Source: an uncultured Lachnospiraceae bacterium
GTDB lineage: Bacteria; Bacillota; Clostridia; Lachnospirales; Lachnospiraceae
Reading direction: 5' to 3'
DNA: 30,332 bases
Assembly (NCBI GenBank): GCA_910586605.1
Contig: CAJUJR010000033.1
Location: 1-30,332 of the forward strand
Positions within the stretch are counted from its first letter, which is position 1. Each line of letters begins with the position of its first letter. Both the position numbers and the translations under genes were made by a program. The notes below the pieces were generated by a model. The model was given only the letters and a program-made list of their open reading frames with translations, had not been told where the DNA came from and made no database searches. Positions 7,651 through 16,173 of the stretch are shown here, one piece after another.

Positions 7651-9195
7651 TTATTTTCTAATAAGAAGTGACTTTCCTGTCATTTCTGCCGGCTGCTCCA
7701 ATCCCATAATTTCAATTAAAGTTGGGGCAATATCAGCAAGGCAGCCACCCTCACGCAAAGTATATGCATCATCATAATTTACTAAAATAAACGGAACAGG
7801 GTTTGTAGTGTGTGCCGTAAATGGTTCACCCGTTTCATAATCAACCATCTGTTCTGCATTTCCATGATCTGCACAGATAAAAAGTACGCCATCCACTTTT
7901 TTTACTGCTTCCACTGCTGCACCAACACATTGGTCAATCCTTTCAACCGCTTTAATTGCCGCAGGGATTACCCCTGTATGCCCTACCATATCAGGATTGG
8001 CAAAATTAATGACAATCACATCATACTGTCCGGAAGTAATTGCCGTAGTCAGCCTTTCCCCTACTTCAGGAGCGCTCATTTCCGGCTGTAAATCATATGT
8101 TGCCACAGAAGGGGACTTAACTAACGAACGGTCTTCCTCTTTATTTGGCTCTTCCACGCCGCCATTAAAGAAAAAAGTAACATGGGCATATTTCTCAGTC
8201 TCTGCCAAACGAAGCTGCTTTTTGCCATTTGCCGCCAAAAACTCTCCAAATGTATTTTCTATGCTTTCCTTTACAAAAGCAACCAGTTTATTGCCAATCG
8301 TTTCATCATAATCTGTAAAGCAGACATAGGTTAACGGCATAAATCCATTAACACGCTCAAATTTATCAAACTCTTCATCACAGAAAGTACGCGTAATCTG
8401 ACGCGCCCTGTCTGGACGGAAATTAAAGAAAATAATAGAGTCGTTTGGCTTAATCGTTGCAACCGGTTTTCCATCCTTTTCAATAACTGTTGGCACAACA
8501 AATTCATCTGTAATATCTTCTGCGTAGGAATCTGCAACAGCCTGCACTGCATTTTCTGCCTTTTTGCCTTCCCCTGCCACAAGGGCATCATATGCAATTT
8601 TTGTCCTGTCCCAGTTGTTATCGCGGTCCATTGCATAATAACGTCCATGGACGCTGGCAATCTGGCCTACGCCAATTTCATCCATTTTCTTTTGCAGCTC
8701 CTCCATAAATCCTTTGCCAGAAGTTGGAGCTGTATCGCGCCCATCCAAAAATGTATGGACATATACATTGTCTACACCATTTCTTTTTGCAAGTTCCAAT
8801 AAACCATAGACATGCGTATTATGGCTGTGTACCCCTCCATCAGATAACAGCCCATATAAATGAAGGTCTGAACCATTCTTCTTAACATTTTCGATTGCTG
8901 CTAGCAGAGCTTTATTTTCAAAGAAATCCCCATCCTCAATCGCTTTTGAAATACGGGTAAGCTCCTGATAAATAATACGGCCAGCGCCGATATTCATATG
9001 GCCGACCTCTGAATTACCCATCTGCCCATCCGGAAGCCCAACGCTAAGCCCGCTGGCATTCCCCTCCTGAAACGGACATTCTTCCATCAGCCTGTCCATC
9101 ACAGGTGTTTTTGCCTGCGCAATCGCATTGCCTTCCGTCTTCTCATTTAATCCATATCCATCTAATACCATCAAAACTACAGGTTTTCTGCTCAT
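7651..9195 (-). CDS. gpmI: 2,3-bisphosphoglycerate-independent phosphoglycerate mutase
   Basis: The enzyme interconverts 3- and 2-phosphoglycerate in glycolysis using two metal ions and a phosphoserine intermediate. The 514-residue length is standard. Asp12 in VLDGYG and the catalytic Ser62 in QMGNSEVGHMNIGAGR sit at the family's usual positions. Further conserved segments are HTFLDGRDTAP, FNFRPDRARQ, NFANPDMVGHTG and CADHGNAEQM with metal-binding Asp and His residues. The start at 9195 has GGAGG about 7 nt before it; an in-frame extension of 17 codons lacks support. It lies apart from gap-pgk-tpiA, separated by about 4.6 kb of accessory genes, and has its own promoter. Confidence 0.97.
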   Translation of the reverse strand: MSRKPVVLMVLDGYGLNEKTEGNAIAQAKTPVMDRLMEECPFQEGNASGLSVGLPDGQMGNSEVGHMNIGAGRIIYQELTRISKAIEDGDFFENKALLAAIENVKKNGSDLHLYGLLSDGGVHSHNTHVYGLLELAKRNGVDNVYVHTFLDGRDTAPTSGKGFMEELQKKMDEIGVGQIASVHGRYYAMDRDNNWDRTKIAYDALVAGEGKKAENAVQAVADSYAEDITDEFVVPTVIEKDGKPVATIKPNDSIIFFNFRPDRARQITRTFCDEEFDKFERVNGFMPLTYVCFTDYDETIGNKLVAFVKESIENTFGEFLAANGKKQLRLAETEKYAHVTFFFNGGVEEPNKEEDRSLVKSPSVATYDLQPEMSAPEVGERLTTAITSGQYDVIVINFANPDMVGHTGVIPAAIKAVERIDQCVGAAVEAVKKVDGVLFICADHGNAEQMVDYETGEPFTAHTTNPVPFILVNYDDAYTLREGGCLADIAPTLIEIMGLEQPAEMTGKSLLIRK

Positions 9196-9283
9196 AATCT
9201 GCCTCCATTCCACCTTAGACTTAGAATCCATTCTCCCAGTTTCCATCTGTCATTTTACCATAAACTAAAAGAATTCTCCAGTA

Positions 9284-9312
9284 AGTATACCGTACTATGA
9301 TTTTTTTGGCAA
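9284..9312 (-). promoter_or_regulatory. Promoter of gpmI
   Basis: Minus-strand TTGCCA (9312-9307), a 17-bp spacer and TATACT (9289-9284) lie about 90 nt before the gpmI start. The -35 box begins just beyond the T-tract of the upstream terminator. Confidence 0.78.
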
Positions 9313-9314
9313 GC

Positions 9315-9378
9315 AAAAAAGGTGCGAAGCCTTTCCAGGCTCGAAAACACCTTGCCAGGTAAGGCTGCTGCCGCACCT
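9315..9378 (-). terminator. Rho-independent terminator after the yjfB-like gene
   Basis: On the minus strand AGGTGCG (9378-9372) pairs with CGCACCT (9326-9320), with inner AGCCTT/AAGGCT pairing and extra small stems, followed by six T residues. It ends the CotH/VTC/DUF4956/YjfB transcription unit and insulates it from the gpmI promoter. The apical region can fold in more than one way. Confidence 0.85.
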
Positions 9379-9450
9379 AAGAAGAACGCAAAACCAGCGA
9401 AGTTCCCTAAATAACATGCGTAAAACTTGCCATCAACCCTTCTACCTAAT

Positions 9451-9651
9451 TCAGGCCATAATATCAATATTTGCGCCCAAATTTGGCATAACTGAGTTTT
9501 CCATCATAGAACGCTGCATCATTTCCACCATTCCATCCCCAAGCGTCTCCATCATATCAAGACTTTTGGCAAGCACTGCTGTACCAACATCCGTTACAGC
9601 CTTTGCCTGAGACATTCCCATAGATAAATCAGCAATATCTAAAATCTCCAT
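9451..9651 (-). CDS. YjfB-like small protein (putative motility protein family)
   Basis: The 66-residue protein resembles the Bacillus YjfB family, annotated as putative motility proteins of unknown function. Shared features are a short N-terminal helix (MEILDIADLSMGMSQAK), a central methionine-rich amphipathic helix and the ending NLGANIDIMA. It has no signal or membrane segment. The start at 9651 follows AAAGGAGG at 10-11 nt; a longer reading would run through that site. It lies 57 nt after the DUF4956 gene and before a strong terminator, so it may be read with that cluster. No flagellar genes are in the window, so a motility role is not supported by context. Confidence 0.75.
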   Translation of the reverse strand: MEILDIADLSMGMSQAKAVTDVGTAVLAKSLDMMETLGDGMVEMMQRSMMENSVMPNLGANIDIMA

Positions 9652-9708
9652 TTTCTGCCAGCCTCCTTTCTTTTTCATATTACAAAGCCTGTTTCGCACA
9701 ACGGATAG

Positions 9709-10383
9709 CTAAAGCTGCTCCGAAGGCGCCGCCATCCGGCGGCAGACAATTGTCAGGTTTCCATTGCGGCAGCGGATTGCATCAATCATTTCTTTTTCCC
9801 GCGCCTTATCTTTTTGTTCAATCAGGTAGTCAATTTCATACATGCTTCCCATATTGACTGTTTTTACTGACTGCTGTTCATAAGAAATAAGATATTCTTC
9901 AAATAAATCATCAAAAATATTGGTATAATCCAAATCTTCATAAATCGTTATCTTTAGCTCCTGCTTTTTTTCCGTTTTTGGCGGAATCGGCACAAAATAG
10001 AGCATCAACATAGCTGCGCCAATAAATAAAGTAATAAATACCGCATATGATATATAACCCATCCCTGTTGCCAGACCAATTACCATCGCAAAAAAGATGC
10101 AGCTAATGTCATGGCTGTTCCCTGGAAGCGACCGAAAACGGATTAGGCTGAATGCACCGACAATCGCCATCCCTGTCCCAAGGCTTCCATTAACTAACAT
10201 AATTACAATCTGCACCAATGCCGGAAGCAGCACAAGCGCGGCACAAAAATTTTTTGTTCCCCTCCCGGTAAAGTAATAGCAAGCTGCTATCACAAGCCCC
10301 AACAAAAGTGAAGCCCCGGTACATTCAACCGCTGACAGTATTGTCAGATTATCCCCGGCATTACTTAATACACTCTCAAACAT
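9709..10383 (-). CDS. DUF4956 family membrane protein
   Basis: The 224-residue protein has four to five hydrophobic segments in its first 140 residues, a highly conserved-looking MAIVGAFSLIRFRS motif with glycine and charged residues inside the membrane region, and a soluble C-terminal part of about 80 residues. This matches DUF4956, whose biochemical function is unknown. Genes of this family commonly stand beside VTC-domain and CotH genes in Firmicutes and Actinobacteria, as here. It has a good ribosome site (GAGGGGG before ATG) and lies 65 nt after the VTC gene, so the pair is probably an operon. Confidence 0.85.
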   Translation of the reverse strand: MFESVLSNAGDNLTILSAVECTGASLLLGLVIAACYYFTGRGTKNFCAALVLLPALVQIVIMLVNGSLGTGMAIVGAFSLIRFRSLPGNSHDISCIFFAMVIGLATGMGYISYAVFITLFIGAAMLMLYFVPIPPKTEKKQELKITIYEDLDYTNIFDDLFEEYLISYEQQSVKTVNMGSMYEIDYLIEQKDKAREKEMIDAIRCRNGNLTIVCRRMAAPSEQL

Positions 10384-10448
10384 ACAATATCCCCCTCAAT
10401 AAAATCTATTTGTTGCTATTTTCCAGGAATATAAATAGTCGCACAACA

Positions 10449-11162
10449 CTATTTACAGTTCCTTAAATACTCTGGTAAAATTATTTTTTTATAAACATTT
10501 CCATACTTAGAAAAAGAGCCCGGATAAACTTCAAACTGCTCCAAAGCCTGCACCAGCCAGAACGGATATGCGTCCCTTACTTTAATTTCCAAAATGACCT
10601 TTCCCTCATCCAAAAGAAGCTCCCCCCTGTCTCCTTTTGCCAAATCCAGTTCTTCTTCCCGGCTTCTAACTGAAAAATCAAACGTCATGCGCAGTTCGTT
10701 ATCTTCTGTACCAAACATTGCAATCCTGTCATAGGCAAGATAAAGTTTTGGTACCGGATGGTATCTTCTGATGAAATAATTGATTTCCCGCCCAATCTGT
10801 CCTTTTTCTCCTGTAAGCCTCCCTCTTTCCAGGCTTTCATATGCTTCTGCTAAAGGAAGGGCAATCCTGCGCTTATATACAATCCCCTTGTACTTTTTTT
10901 TCACTTCCAAAAACACAGTATCTGAAAGTTTTGGAACCCCATAGCTGCGTAAACGCAATTTTTCCTTATATGGAGGCCTTTCAATGGATGCACGGATTAA
11001 ATCATAATGTTCCGTATCATAATAAATATTGCAAATCGTGCTTTTCCCATATTCATCAACCTGCATAAAGCCTTCAATTGCCTCCCGGAACCCCTCATAC
11101 TGTTCCCTGTCCAAAAGGTATTTTTTTTCATATCTCTGAAACACAGCGCCCTGCCTTGTCAT
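10449..11162 (-). CDS. VTC-domain (polyphosphate polymerase-like) protein
   Basis: The 237-residue protein matches the bacterial stand-alone VTC domain related to the yeast polyphosphate polymerase Vtc4, a triphosphate-tunnel-type fold. Typical strands with basic and acidic residues are visible: FQRYEKKYLL at residues 8-17, YYDTEHYDLIRASIERPPYKEKLRLRSYG with arginine/lysine clusters, FLEVKKKYKGIVYKRR, LYLAYDRIAMFG and VILEIKVRDAYPFWL. There is no membrane segment and no SPX domain. Polyphosphate synthesis is known for the yeast enzyme; for bacterial members it is an inference. It starts 14 nt after the end of the CotH reading frame, consistent with co-transcription. Confidence 0.87.
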   Translation of the reverse strand: MTRQGAVFQRYEKKYLLDREQYEGFREAIEGFMQVDEYGKSTICNIYYDTEHYDLIRASIERPPYKEKLRLRSYGVPKLSDTVFLEVKKKYKGIVYKRRIALPLAEAYESLERGRLTGEKGQIGREINYFIRRYHPVPKLYLAYDRIAMFGTEDNELRMTFDFSVRSREEELDLAKGDRGELLLDEGKVILEIKVRDAYPFWLVQALEQFEVYPGSFSKYGNVYKKIILPEYLRNCK

Positions 11163-11176
11163 TTGCCCTTCCCCTC

Positions 11177-13387
11177 TTACTTAATTGTAATTGTCTTTGT
11201 TTTTGCCTTATAACCTTCCTTCGTTACTTTGGCTGTGACTTTTATGCCTTTCTTCAGTTTCTTTGATAGTTTTACGGAAACTGTCCCATTCTTATTTTTT
11301 GCCGGCTTAATCACCAGCTTTTTCACCGCCTTTTTTCTTGACTTTATTATTTTCTGTGATACTGTAACAACAACTTTTGCTTTTTTAATTGTCTTTATCT
11401 TTATCACTTCCGTTCCTTTTTTGGCAGTAACAGATAAATTCTTAATTGTCTTCTTTTTTGCGGCAGTCTTACTGTTATATACCGTATGCGTTTTATAAAA
11501 TTCATCTACCCACTCCAACATAACCGGCAGATATTCAGAACGCCCATTTATAAATTCAGTTATGCAGGTATAGCTTCCATAACCTCCTGTCACAGCTTCT
11601 TCTGCATAACGTTCTGCCTTTTCAGCCCCAAAAAACCTTGTAAAATACTGCTAGTACAATGGCTGGTAAATGCTTAGATACCTTTCACAGGCCTTTGTTG
11701 CCGCATTTTTCTCAAAAATCCCTTTGTCAAACTCTGTAATCCTCTGTTTAAAGCTGCCACGGAATCCCTCATTGCTCATAAGGTATGCAAAGCACAAAAC
11801 TGCCGGATTCTTTGTATCCATATCCAGAAGCCCATATTCTTTATAATTATCTGCCTGAATTGTATTATCATACGCCGACCATGCGCCGCTGATTCCTCCA
11901 AAATCCAAATCATAAAAGCAAAGACGCCATCTGCCATCTGCATATGGGTTGGATACATCTGTTTTAATTGTTTTCCACATTGTCCAGTTTTTCCCAGGCC
12001 AATCCCATTTGTTATTCATCCAGATTTGTGCCGCAAAATAATCCCTTACAGAATCTATATCGACAAGCTTTGAAAATTCCTGATAATCCTCTTCCTTTAT
12101 TAAATCAGAATGCGACTTAAAAAATTCTGTCAACCCTGATAAGTAATATCCTTGGTCTGTTTCCCCTTTTGGAAGCATCCCCTCTTCTAGTTTATAACCA
12201 CAATCATATTTTTCTGCATCGCCCTTGTAAACGACAACATCTTCTTTCACTACACCATGTGTATCTTCAAAATAATCGTCGCTATATTCTTCCTGTAAAA
12301 TATAAATCCCTCAATATTCTCCATCCAGATAGACAACACATGCCCTAGAACCCTGTGTGTCACAATGCAAATCCTTCAAAAGGGACTGCCAGTAAGCATC
12401 ATTGTATTTTGCAAGAAAAGATGCATTTCCTCCATTCCGCAAAGTTAGCTTTTTGAACTTGTCCATTGTTGCCCCAGTATCGTCTTTTAAATCTTCCCCA
12501 AAAAACGGATAATTAAAATTCTTCTCACCATATTCCTTCTTTGCATAAAGCCGAAACCCTTTTTGTAAATCTGAACGGGAATAATTTCCCTGTATCCTAA
12601 TTCCACAATCCTGCTGCAATTTACAGGAAGTCGTCTTCCCATCGCTCTCCAGGTAATCAATATGTGCAGGCCTTTCCCATTCAGACCCCCTCTGTGTATA
12701 ATTTGCCTCCAAATTCCTCATTTCCTTCGCTTCCGGATTTTTCCCGTCCATCCAGTCACGGTATGCATCTTCAAAGACCTTCCCTCTTACATAAATCCCT
12801 TTTTCATAATCAAAAAGATCATTATAATCCATAGAAACTTACATAATTGCAAGCGGGATGCCTGCCGCTTTGCAGCTCTCTTCAATCCCTTGGATATAGC
12901 CTGCCATAGAGCCAACAAAATAAGTATTTGTAACAACACCAGAATAATTACCAGAAGCGTCTATGCCAACTGCTTTAATAACTGTCGCCTTATCAACTTC
13001 ATTGTCTGCCGGCGCCTTACAACTTGATCCATTATAAGTAGAATAGGCACAGTCAAATAGCACAGGTTCCACAGCAGCCAATACGTTTGGGTCGTTTTTC
13101 CTGTCTGTCACAGAAACAGCGCCTGTATACTCTTTCCTAGTGCCGCTTGTCATTGGATTACTGCCATCCATCGTATAAAAAATCTTTTCTGCCCCTTCAC
13201 AGGTAATGTCCAGGGAAAAAGCATCTGGATAACAGCCGCTCTCTTTTGACATTGTAACTGCCAACGCAGGCAAGGCAGTCTCCTCCTGCGCCGCCTGCAC
13301 GGTGTTTCCCAGCGCCATAATGCCGGCACAGGACGCTGTGCTGATTGCAGCTCCCAGCATAATCATTGCCCAAAATTTTTTCTTCAT
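11177..13387 (-). pseudogene. CotH-family secreted kinase gene broken by three in-frame stop codons
   Basis: CotH proteins are secreted or spore-coat atypical kinases. The frame from ATG 13387 (after GAGGAG) runs 2.2 kb with no frameshift but is interrupted by TAA at 12841-12839, TGA at 12313-12311 and TAG at 11653-11651. Read through, it gives a signal peptide, an N-terminal chitobiase C-terminal-like domain (IFYTMDGSNP), the CotH domain (RIQGNYSRSDLQKGFRLYAKK, CFYDLDFGGISGAW with likely catalytic Asp residues) and a Lys/Val-rich Ig-like C-terminal domain. The TGA falls where CotH proteins have a conserved Trp (GEY-W-GIY). Downstream VTC and DUF4956 genes remain open. Recent nonsense decay is the simplest reading; sequence error or recoding are alternatives. 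Confidence 0.88.
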
Positions 13388-13420
13388 GACTCTCCTCATT
13401 TCTATATGCTTTTGTACACT

Positions 13421-13516
13421 TTACATACTCCCATAAGAAACCACTCCTATTATTGTCAATATGCAAAAAACAAAAATTCCTATGGGCATTATTGTACCAT
13501 AGAAATTCTTTTTCAT
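13421..13516 (-). CDS. Small 31-residue single-membrane-span peptide upstream of CotH
   Basis: ATG at 13516 follows GGGAGGCGG at 8 nt, a strong ribosome site. The 31 codons encode a basic N-terminus (MKKNFYG), a hydrophobic stretch (IMPIGIFVFCILTIIGVV) long enough to cross the membrane, and a short tail, ending in TAA. The CotH start lies 33 nt downstream on the same strand. I do not recognise a family. It could be a small membrane peptide of the CotH/VTC cluster, a leader peptide or the start of a decayed gene. Confidence 0.45.
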   Translation of the reverse strand: MKKNFYGTIMPIGIFVFCILTIIGVVSYGSM

Positions 13517-13587
13517 CAAATATTCCGCCTCCCTTTCATCAATAAAATATACATAACCGTTACATAGGTTTTAAATTTTTAGAAAGC

Positions 13588-13668
13588 CTATGTTTTATCG
13601 TCAATACGTTTCATCTGCCCGTCAATCCATCCAAAACAGAAAGCTTCTTCAAAAATATCCTCCTCCAA
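13588..13668 (-). pseudogene. Fragment of a YdeI/OmpD-associated-like gene
   Basis: A 26-codon minus-strand stretch between stops reads ...DIFEEAFCFGWIDGQMKRIDD..., closely resembling the conserved EALCFGWIDG-x-x-K-x-x-DD core of the YdeI/OmpD-associated protein family. Nothing else of the roughly 200-residue family is visible on either side, so this is a remnant. It lies between tpiA and the CotH cluster, marking where sequence has been gained or lost. Confidence 0.5.
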
Positions 13669-13788
13669 TTATGATAGTCCCCATAAACTGCATATATGAT
13701 AATTTTTGATGTATGCTAGTTTTTTCTATTTATCATTTCTAATATCATGATATATATTTATGATAGTTTAGTCAATTCCTAAGACGCC
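13669..13788. other. AT-rich non-coding spacer between the accessory cluster and tpiA
   Basis: There is no supportable gene here. The stretch is very AT-rich and holds several ATCATGAT/TATCAT-type short palindromes around 13730-13770. It may contain the promoter of the CotH cluster, but I could not identify convincing boxes. Confidence 0.5.
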
Positions 13789-13829
13789 AAAAAGAGGCAT
13801 CAAAGGAATCCATTTCCCTTGATACCCCC
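13789..13829 (-). terminator. Rho-independent terminator after tpiA
   Basis: On the minus strand a stem formed by GGGGTATCAAGG and CCTTTGATGCCTC, with a few mismatches and an 8-10 nt loop, is followed by TTTTT. It lies about 50 nt after the tpiA stop codon and separates glycolytic transcription from the CotH cluster. Confidence 0.85.
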
Positions 13830-13876
13830 ATTTTATTGCATTTCCCAACTATCAGATTTTTGCAAAAATCCTATTC

Positions 13877-14623
13877 TTATGCATTGACAATCTTGCCAAA
13901 ATCAGCTTTTAAAGAAGCTCCACCAATCAAACCGCCATCAATATCCGGCTTTGCAAGAAGTTCTGCGGCATTGCCTGCATTCATAGAACCACCATACTGG
14001 ATACGTACTGCTTCTGCTGTATCTGCATCATATACTTCCGCAATACAGTCACGGATTCCCTTACAAACTTCCTGAGCCTGGTCAGAAGTTGCAGTCTTGC
14101 CAGTCCCGATTGCCCAGATTGGCTCATAAGCGATTACCAGTTCTTTTACCTGATCCGCTGTAACCCCTGCAAGGTCAGATTTAATCTGATAGCGAATCCA
14201 GTCCATAGTCACGCCCATTTCCCTCTGCTCTAATGACTCCCCACAGCAAAGAATTGGTGTCAGCCCTGCTTCAAAAGCCTTCTTTACTTTTTTGTTCAAC
14301 AGGCAGTCATCCTCTTTAAAGTAATCACGTCTTTCAGAGTGGCCGATAATTACATATTTTACACCAGCATCTTTTAACATTGCTGCTGAAATCTCACCCG
14401 TATATGCACCGCTTTCTTCAAAATACATATTTTCAGCCCCAACAGAAACATTTGAACCTTTTACTGCTTCTGCCACTGGGACAATATCAATTGCAGGGAC
14501 ACAATATACTACATCTACATTATCGTTTTTTACTAAATCTTTTAATTCGTTTACTAATGCAACTGCCTCGCTTGGAGTCTTGTTCATTTTCCAGTTGCCC
14601 GCAATAATTTTCTTTCTTGCCAT
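13877..14623 (-). CDS. tpiA: Triosephosphate isomerase
   Basis: The enzyme interconverts dihydroxyacetone phosphate and glyceraldehyde 3-phosphate. The 248-residue length is standard. The N-terminal GNWKMN carries the active-site Asn and Lys, IGHSERR carries the electrophilic His, and AYEPIWAIGTGKTAT carries the catalytic Glu and the mobile phosphate-gripping loop; YGGSMN is near the end. The start at 14623 (MARKKIIAGNWK) follows AGAGGG; a 15-codon extension has no support. It follows pgk after a 153-nt spacer containing an inverted repeat and has a terminator downstream. Confidence 0.97.
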   Translation of the reverse strand: MARKKIIAGNWKMNKTPSEAVALVNELKDLVKNDNVDVVYCVPAIDIVPVAEAVKGSNVSVGAENMYFEESGAYTGEISAAMLKDAGVKYVIIGHSERRDYFKEDDCLLNKKVKKAFEAGLTPILCCGESLEQREMGVTMDWIRYQIKSDLAGVTADQVKELVIAYEPIWAIGTGKTATSDQAQEVCKGIRDCIAEVYDADTAEAVRIQYGGSMNAGNAAELLAKPDIDGGLIGGASLKADFGKIVNA

Positions 14624-14646
14624 TTTAGCCCTCTTTCCTGTTATAA

Positions 14647-14749
14647 GGAACTGTAAATATATTACCATTCATGGCTTTTTTATCTTATGATGAATCTCTG
14701 CCTATGGCATCGGATGTTGCAAAATCACAATTAAATTATTTACAGTCCC
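14647..14749. repeat. 103-bp inverted-repeat element between pgk and tpiA
   Basis: The arms GGAACTGTAAATATATT (14647-14663) and the complement of GGGACTGTAAATAATTT (14733-14749) match at 14 of 17 positions and enclose about 69 bp of non-coding sequence. The layout resembles a short MITE-like insertion in the spacer. Its ends differ from the CTAG-ended family elsewhere in the window. Confidence 0.6.
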
Positions 14750-14776
14750 TAAAACTTGTTAAATTATCTTTCCTCT

Positions 14777-15976
14777 TTATTTATCATCTGCTGCAGCAAC
14801 ACCTGGAAGCTCTTTCCCTTCCAAAAACTCAAGGGAAGCGCCGCCGCCTGTAGAAATATGTGTCATCTTGTCGCCAAAACCTAACTGATTAACAGCGGCT
14901 GCACTGTCACCACCACCGATAATAGTAGTAGCATCTTCCAGTTCTGCCATTGCCTTTGCCACTTCAACTGTACCCTTTGCAAAGTTTGGCATCTCAAAGC
15001 ATCCCATTGGTCCATTCCATACAACTGTTTTAGCGCCTTTAATTGCATCTGCAAACAGCTTTGATGTTTCAGACCCGATATCAAGCCCTTCCATATCAGC
15101 CGGGATTTCGTTTCTTCCTACTGTCTTAAAGTTTGCGTCATTTGAAAAATCATCTGCAACTACAGTGTCAATCGGAATCAAAAGCTTCACGCCTTTTTCT
15201 TCTGCCTTCTTTTCCATATCAAGCGCATACTGCTTATAATCTTCTTCCAGAAGGGATTTACCAACCTCTTCCCCATGTGCCGCCATAAATGTATAAGCCA
15301 TTCCACCACCGATAATCAAAGTATCTACCTTGTCAAGCAGGTTATTGATTACGGAAATCTTAGAAGAAACCTTAGCTCCGCCAAGGATTGCCACAAATGG
15401 CCTTGTAGGGTTATTTACTGCATTTCCAAGGAAATCAATTTCCTTCTGCATCAGATACCCTACAACACAATCCCCATCTACAAACTCAGTTACGCCGACA
15501 TTTGAGCAATGTGCCCTGTGGGCAGTACCAAATGCATCATTTACAAACACATCTGCTAAGGAAGCAAGTTCTTTTGAGAAAGCTTCCCCATTCTTTGTCT
15601 CTTCAATTCTGTAACGGGTATTTTCAAGAAGGATTACATCCCCTTCATTCATAGCTTCCACTGCTGCCTTTGCATTGTCACCTACAACATTTGCATCTGC
15701 TGCAAACTTCACTTCCTGCCCTAACAGCTCAGAAAGCCTTTTTGCAACAGGAGCTAAAGAAAGTTCTGGCTTTGGCTCTCCCTTTGGCTTACCTAAATGG
15801 GAACAAAGAATCACCTTTCCGCCATCAGCAACCAGCTTCTTAATCGTAGGAAGCGCTGCTACAAGACGGTTCTCATCTGTAATCTTCCCTTCCTGCAATG
15901 GTACATTAAAATCACATCTAACTAATACTTTCTTACCTTTTACATTAATATCATCTACTGATTTCTTATTTAACAT
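14777..15976 (-). CDS. pgk: Phosphoglycerate kinase
   Basis: The enzyme transfers the 1-phosphate of 1,3-bisphosphoglycerate to ADP. The 399-residue length is standard. The N-terminal domain has VRCDFNVPL, ICSHLGKPKG and the basic AFGTAHRAH segment for the phosphoglycerate. The C-terminal nucleotide domain has GGAKVSSKI, GGGMAYTF, WNGPMGCFE and the GGGDSAAAV plus STGGGASLEFLEG signature. The start at 15976 follows GGAGG at 6-7 nt. It lies between gap and tpiA in the classical order, but a terminator-like hairpin follows gap, so pgk may depend on read-through or an unrecognised promoter in 15977-16117. Confidence 0.97.
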   Translation of the reverse strand: MLNKKSVDDINVKGKKVLVRCDFNVPLQEGKITDENRLVAALPTIKKLVADGGKVILCSHLGKPKGEPKPELSLAPVAKRLSELLGQEVKFAADANVVGDNAKAAVEAMNEGDVILLENTRYRIEETKNGEAFSKELASLADVFVNDAFGTAHRAHCSNVGVTEFVDGDCVVGYLMQKEIDFLGNAVNNPTRPFVAILGGAKVSSKISVINNLLDKVDTLIIGGGMAYTFMAAHGEEVGKSLLEEDYKQYALDMEKKAEEKGVKLLIPIDTVVADDFSNDANFKTVGRNEIPADMEGLDIGSETSKLFADAIKGAKTVVWNGPMGCFEMPNFAKGTVEVAKAMAELEDATTIIGGGDSAAAVNQLGFGDKMTHISTGGGASLEFLEGKELPGVAAADDK

Positions 15977-16116
15977 GCTTTTCCTCCAAAATATATAATG
16001 ATATCGGGGACAAAAAGTATTTTGCCCCAATTGCCTTGTCGCCCTGCAACTTCCACAATCCTGCAAACCAGCACGGCTTCCTAATCCAATTAACGCTCCG
16101 CTGCATACGCGGGAAT

Positions 16117-16151
16117 AAAAATCAGGCCCGGTCCACTGAAAGACCGGACCC
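16117..16151 (-). terminator. Terminator-like hairpin between gap and pgk
   Basis: On the minus strand GGGTCCGGTC pairs with GGACCGGGCC, closed by a TTTCAGT loop, then TGATTTTTA. The stem is GC-rich and the T-tract begins 3 nt after it. It would end gap transcripts or attenuate read-through into pgk. Confidence 0.85.
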
Positions 16152-16173
16152 GTATATGGATCTTAGTTTTAAA

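Noticed and set aside
9255..9467. 70-codon minus-strand frame upstream of gpmI
   Set aside because: It overlaps the terminator, the gpmI promoter and the end of the yjfB-like gene, and has no ribosome site.
11177..13387. Programmed recoding (selenocysteine or pyrrolysine) of the CotH stops
   Set aside because: Three different stop codons are involved, no recoding element or machinery is visible, and loss-of-function mutation is simpler.
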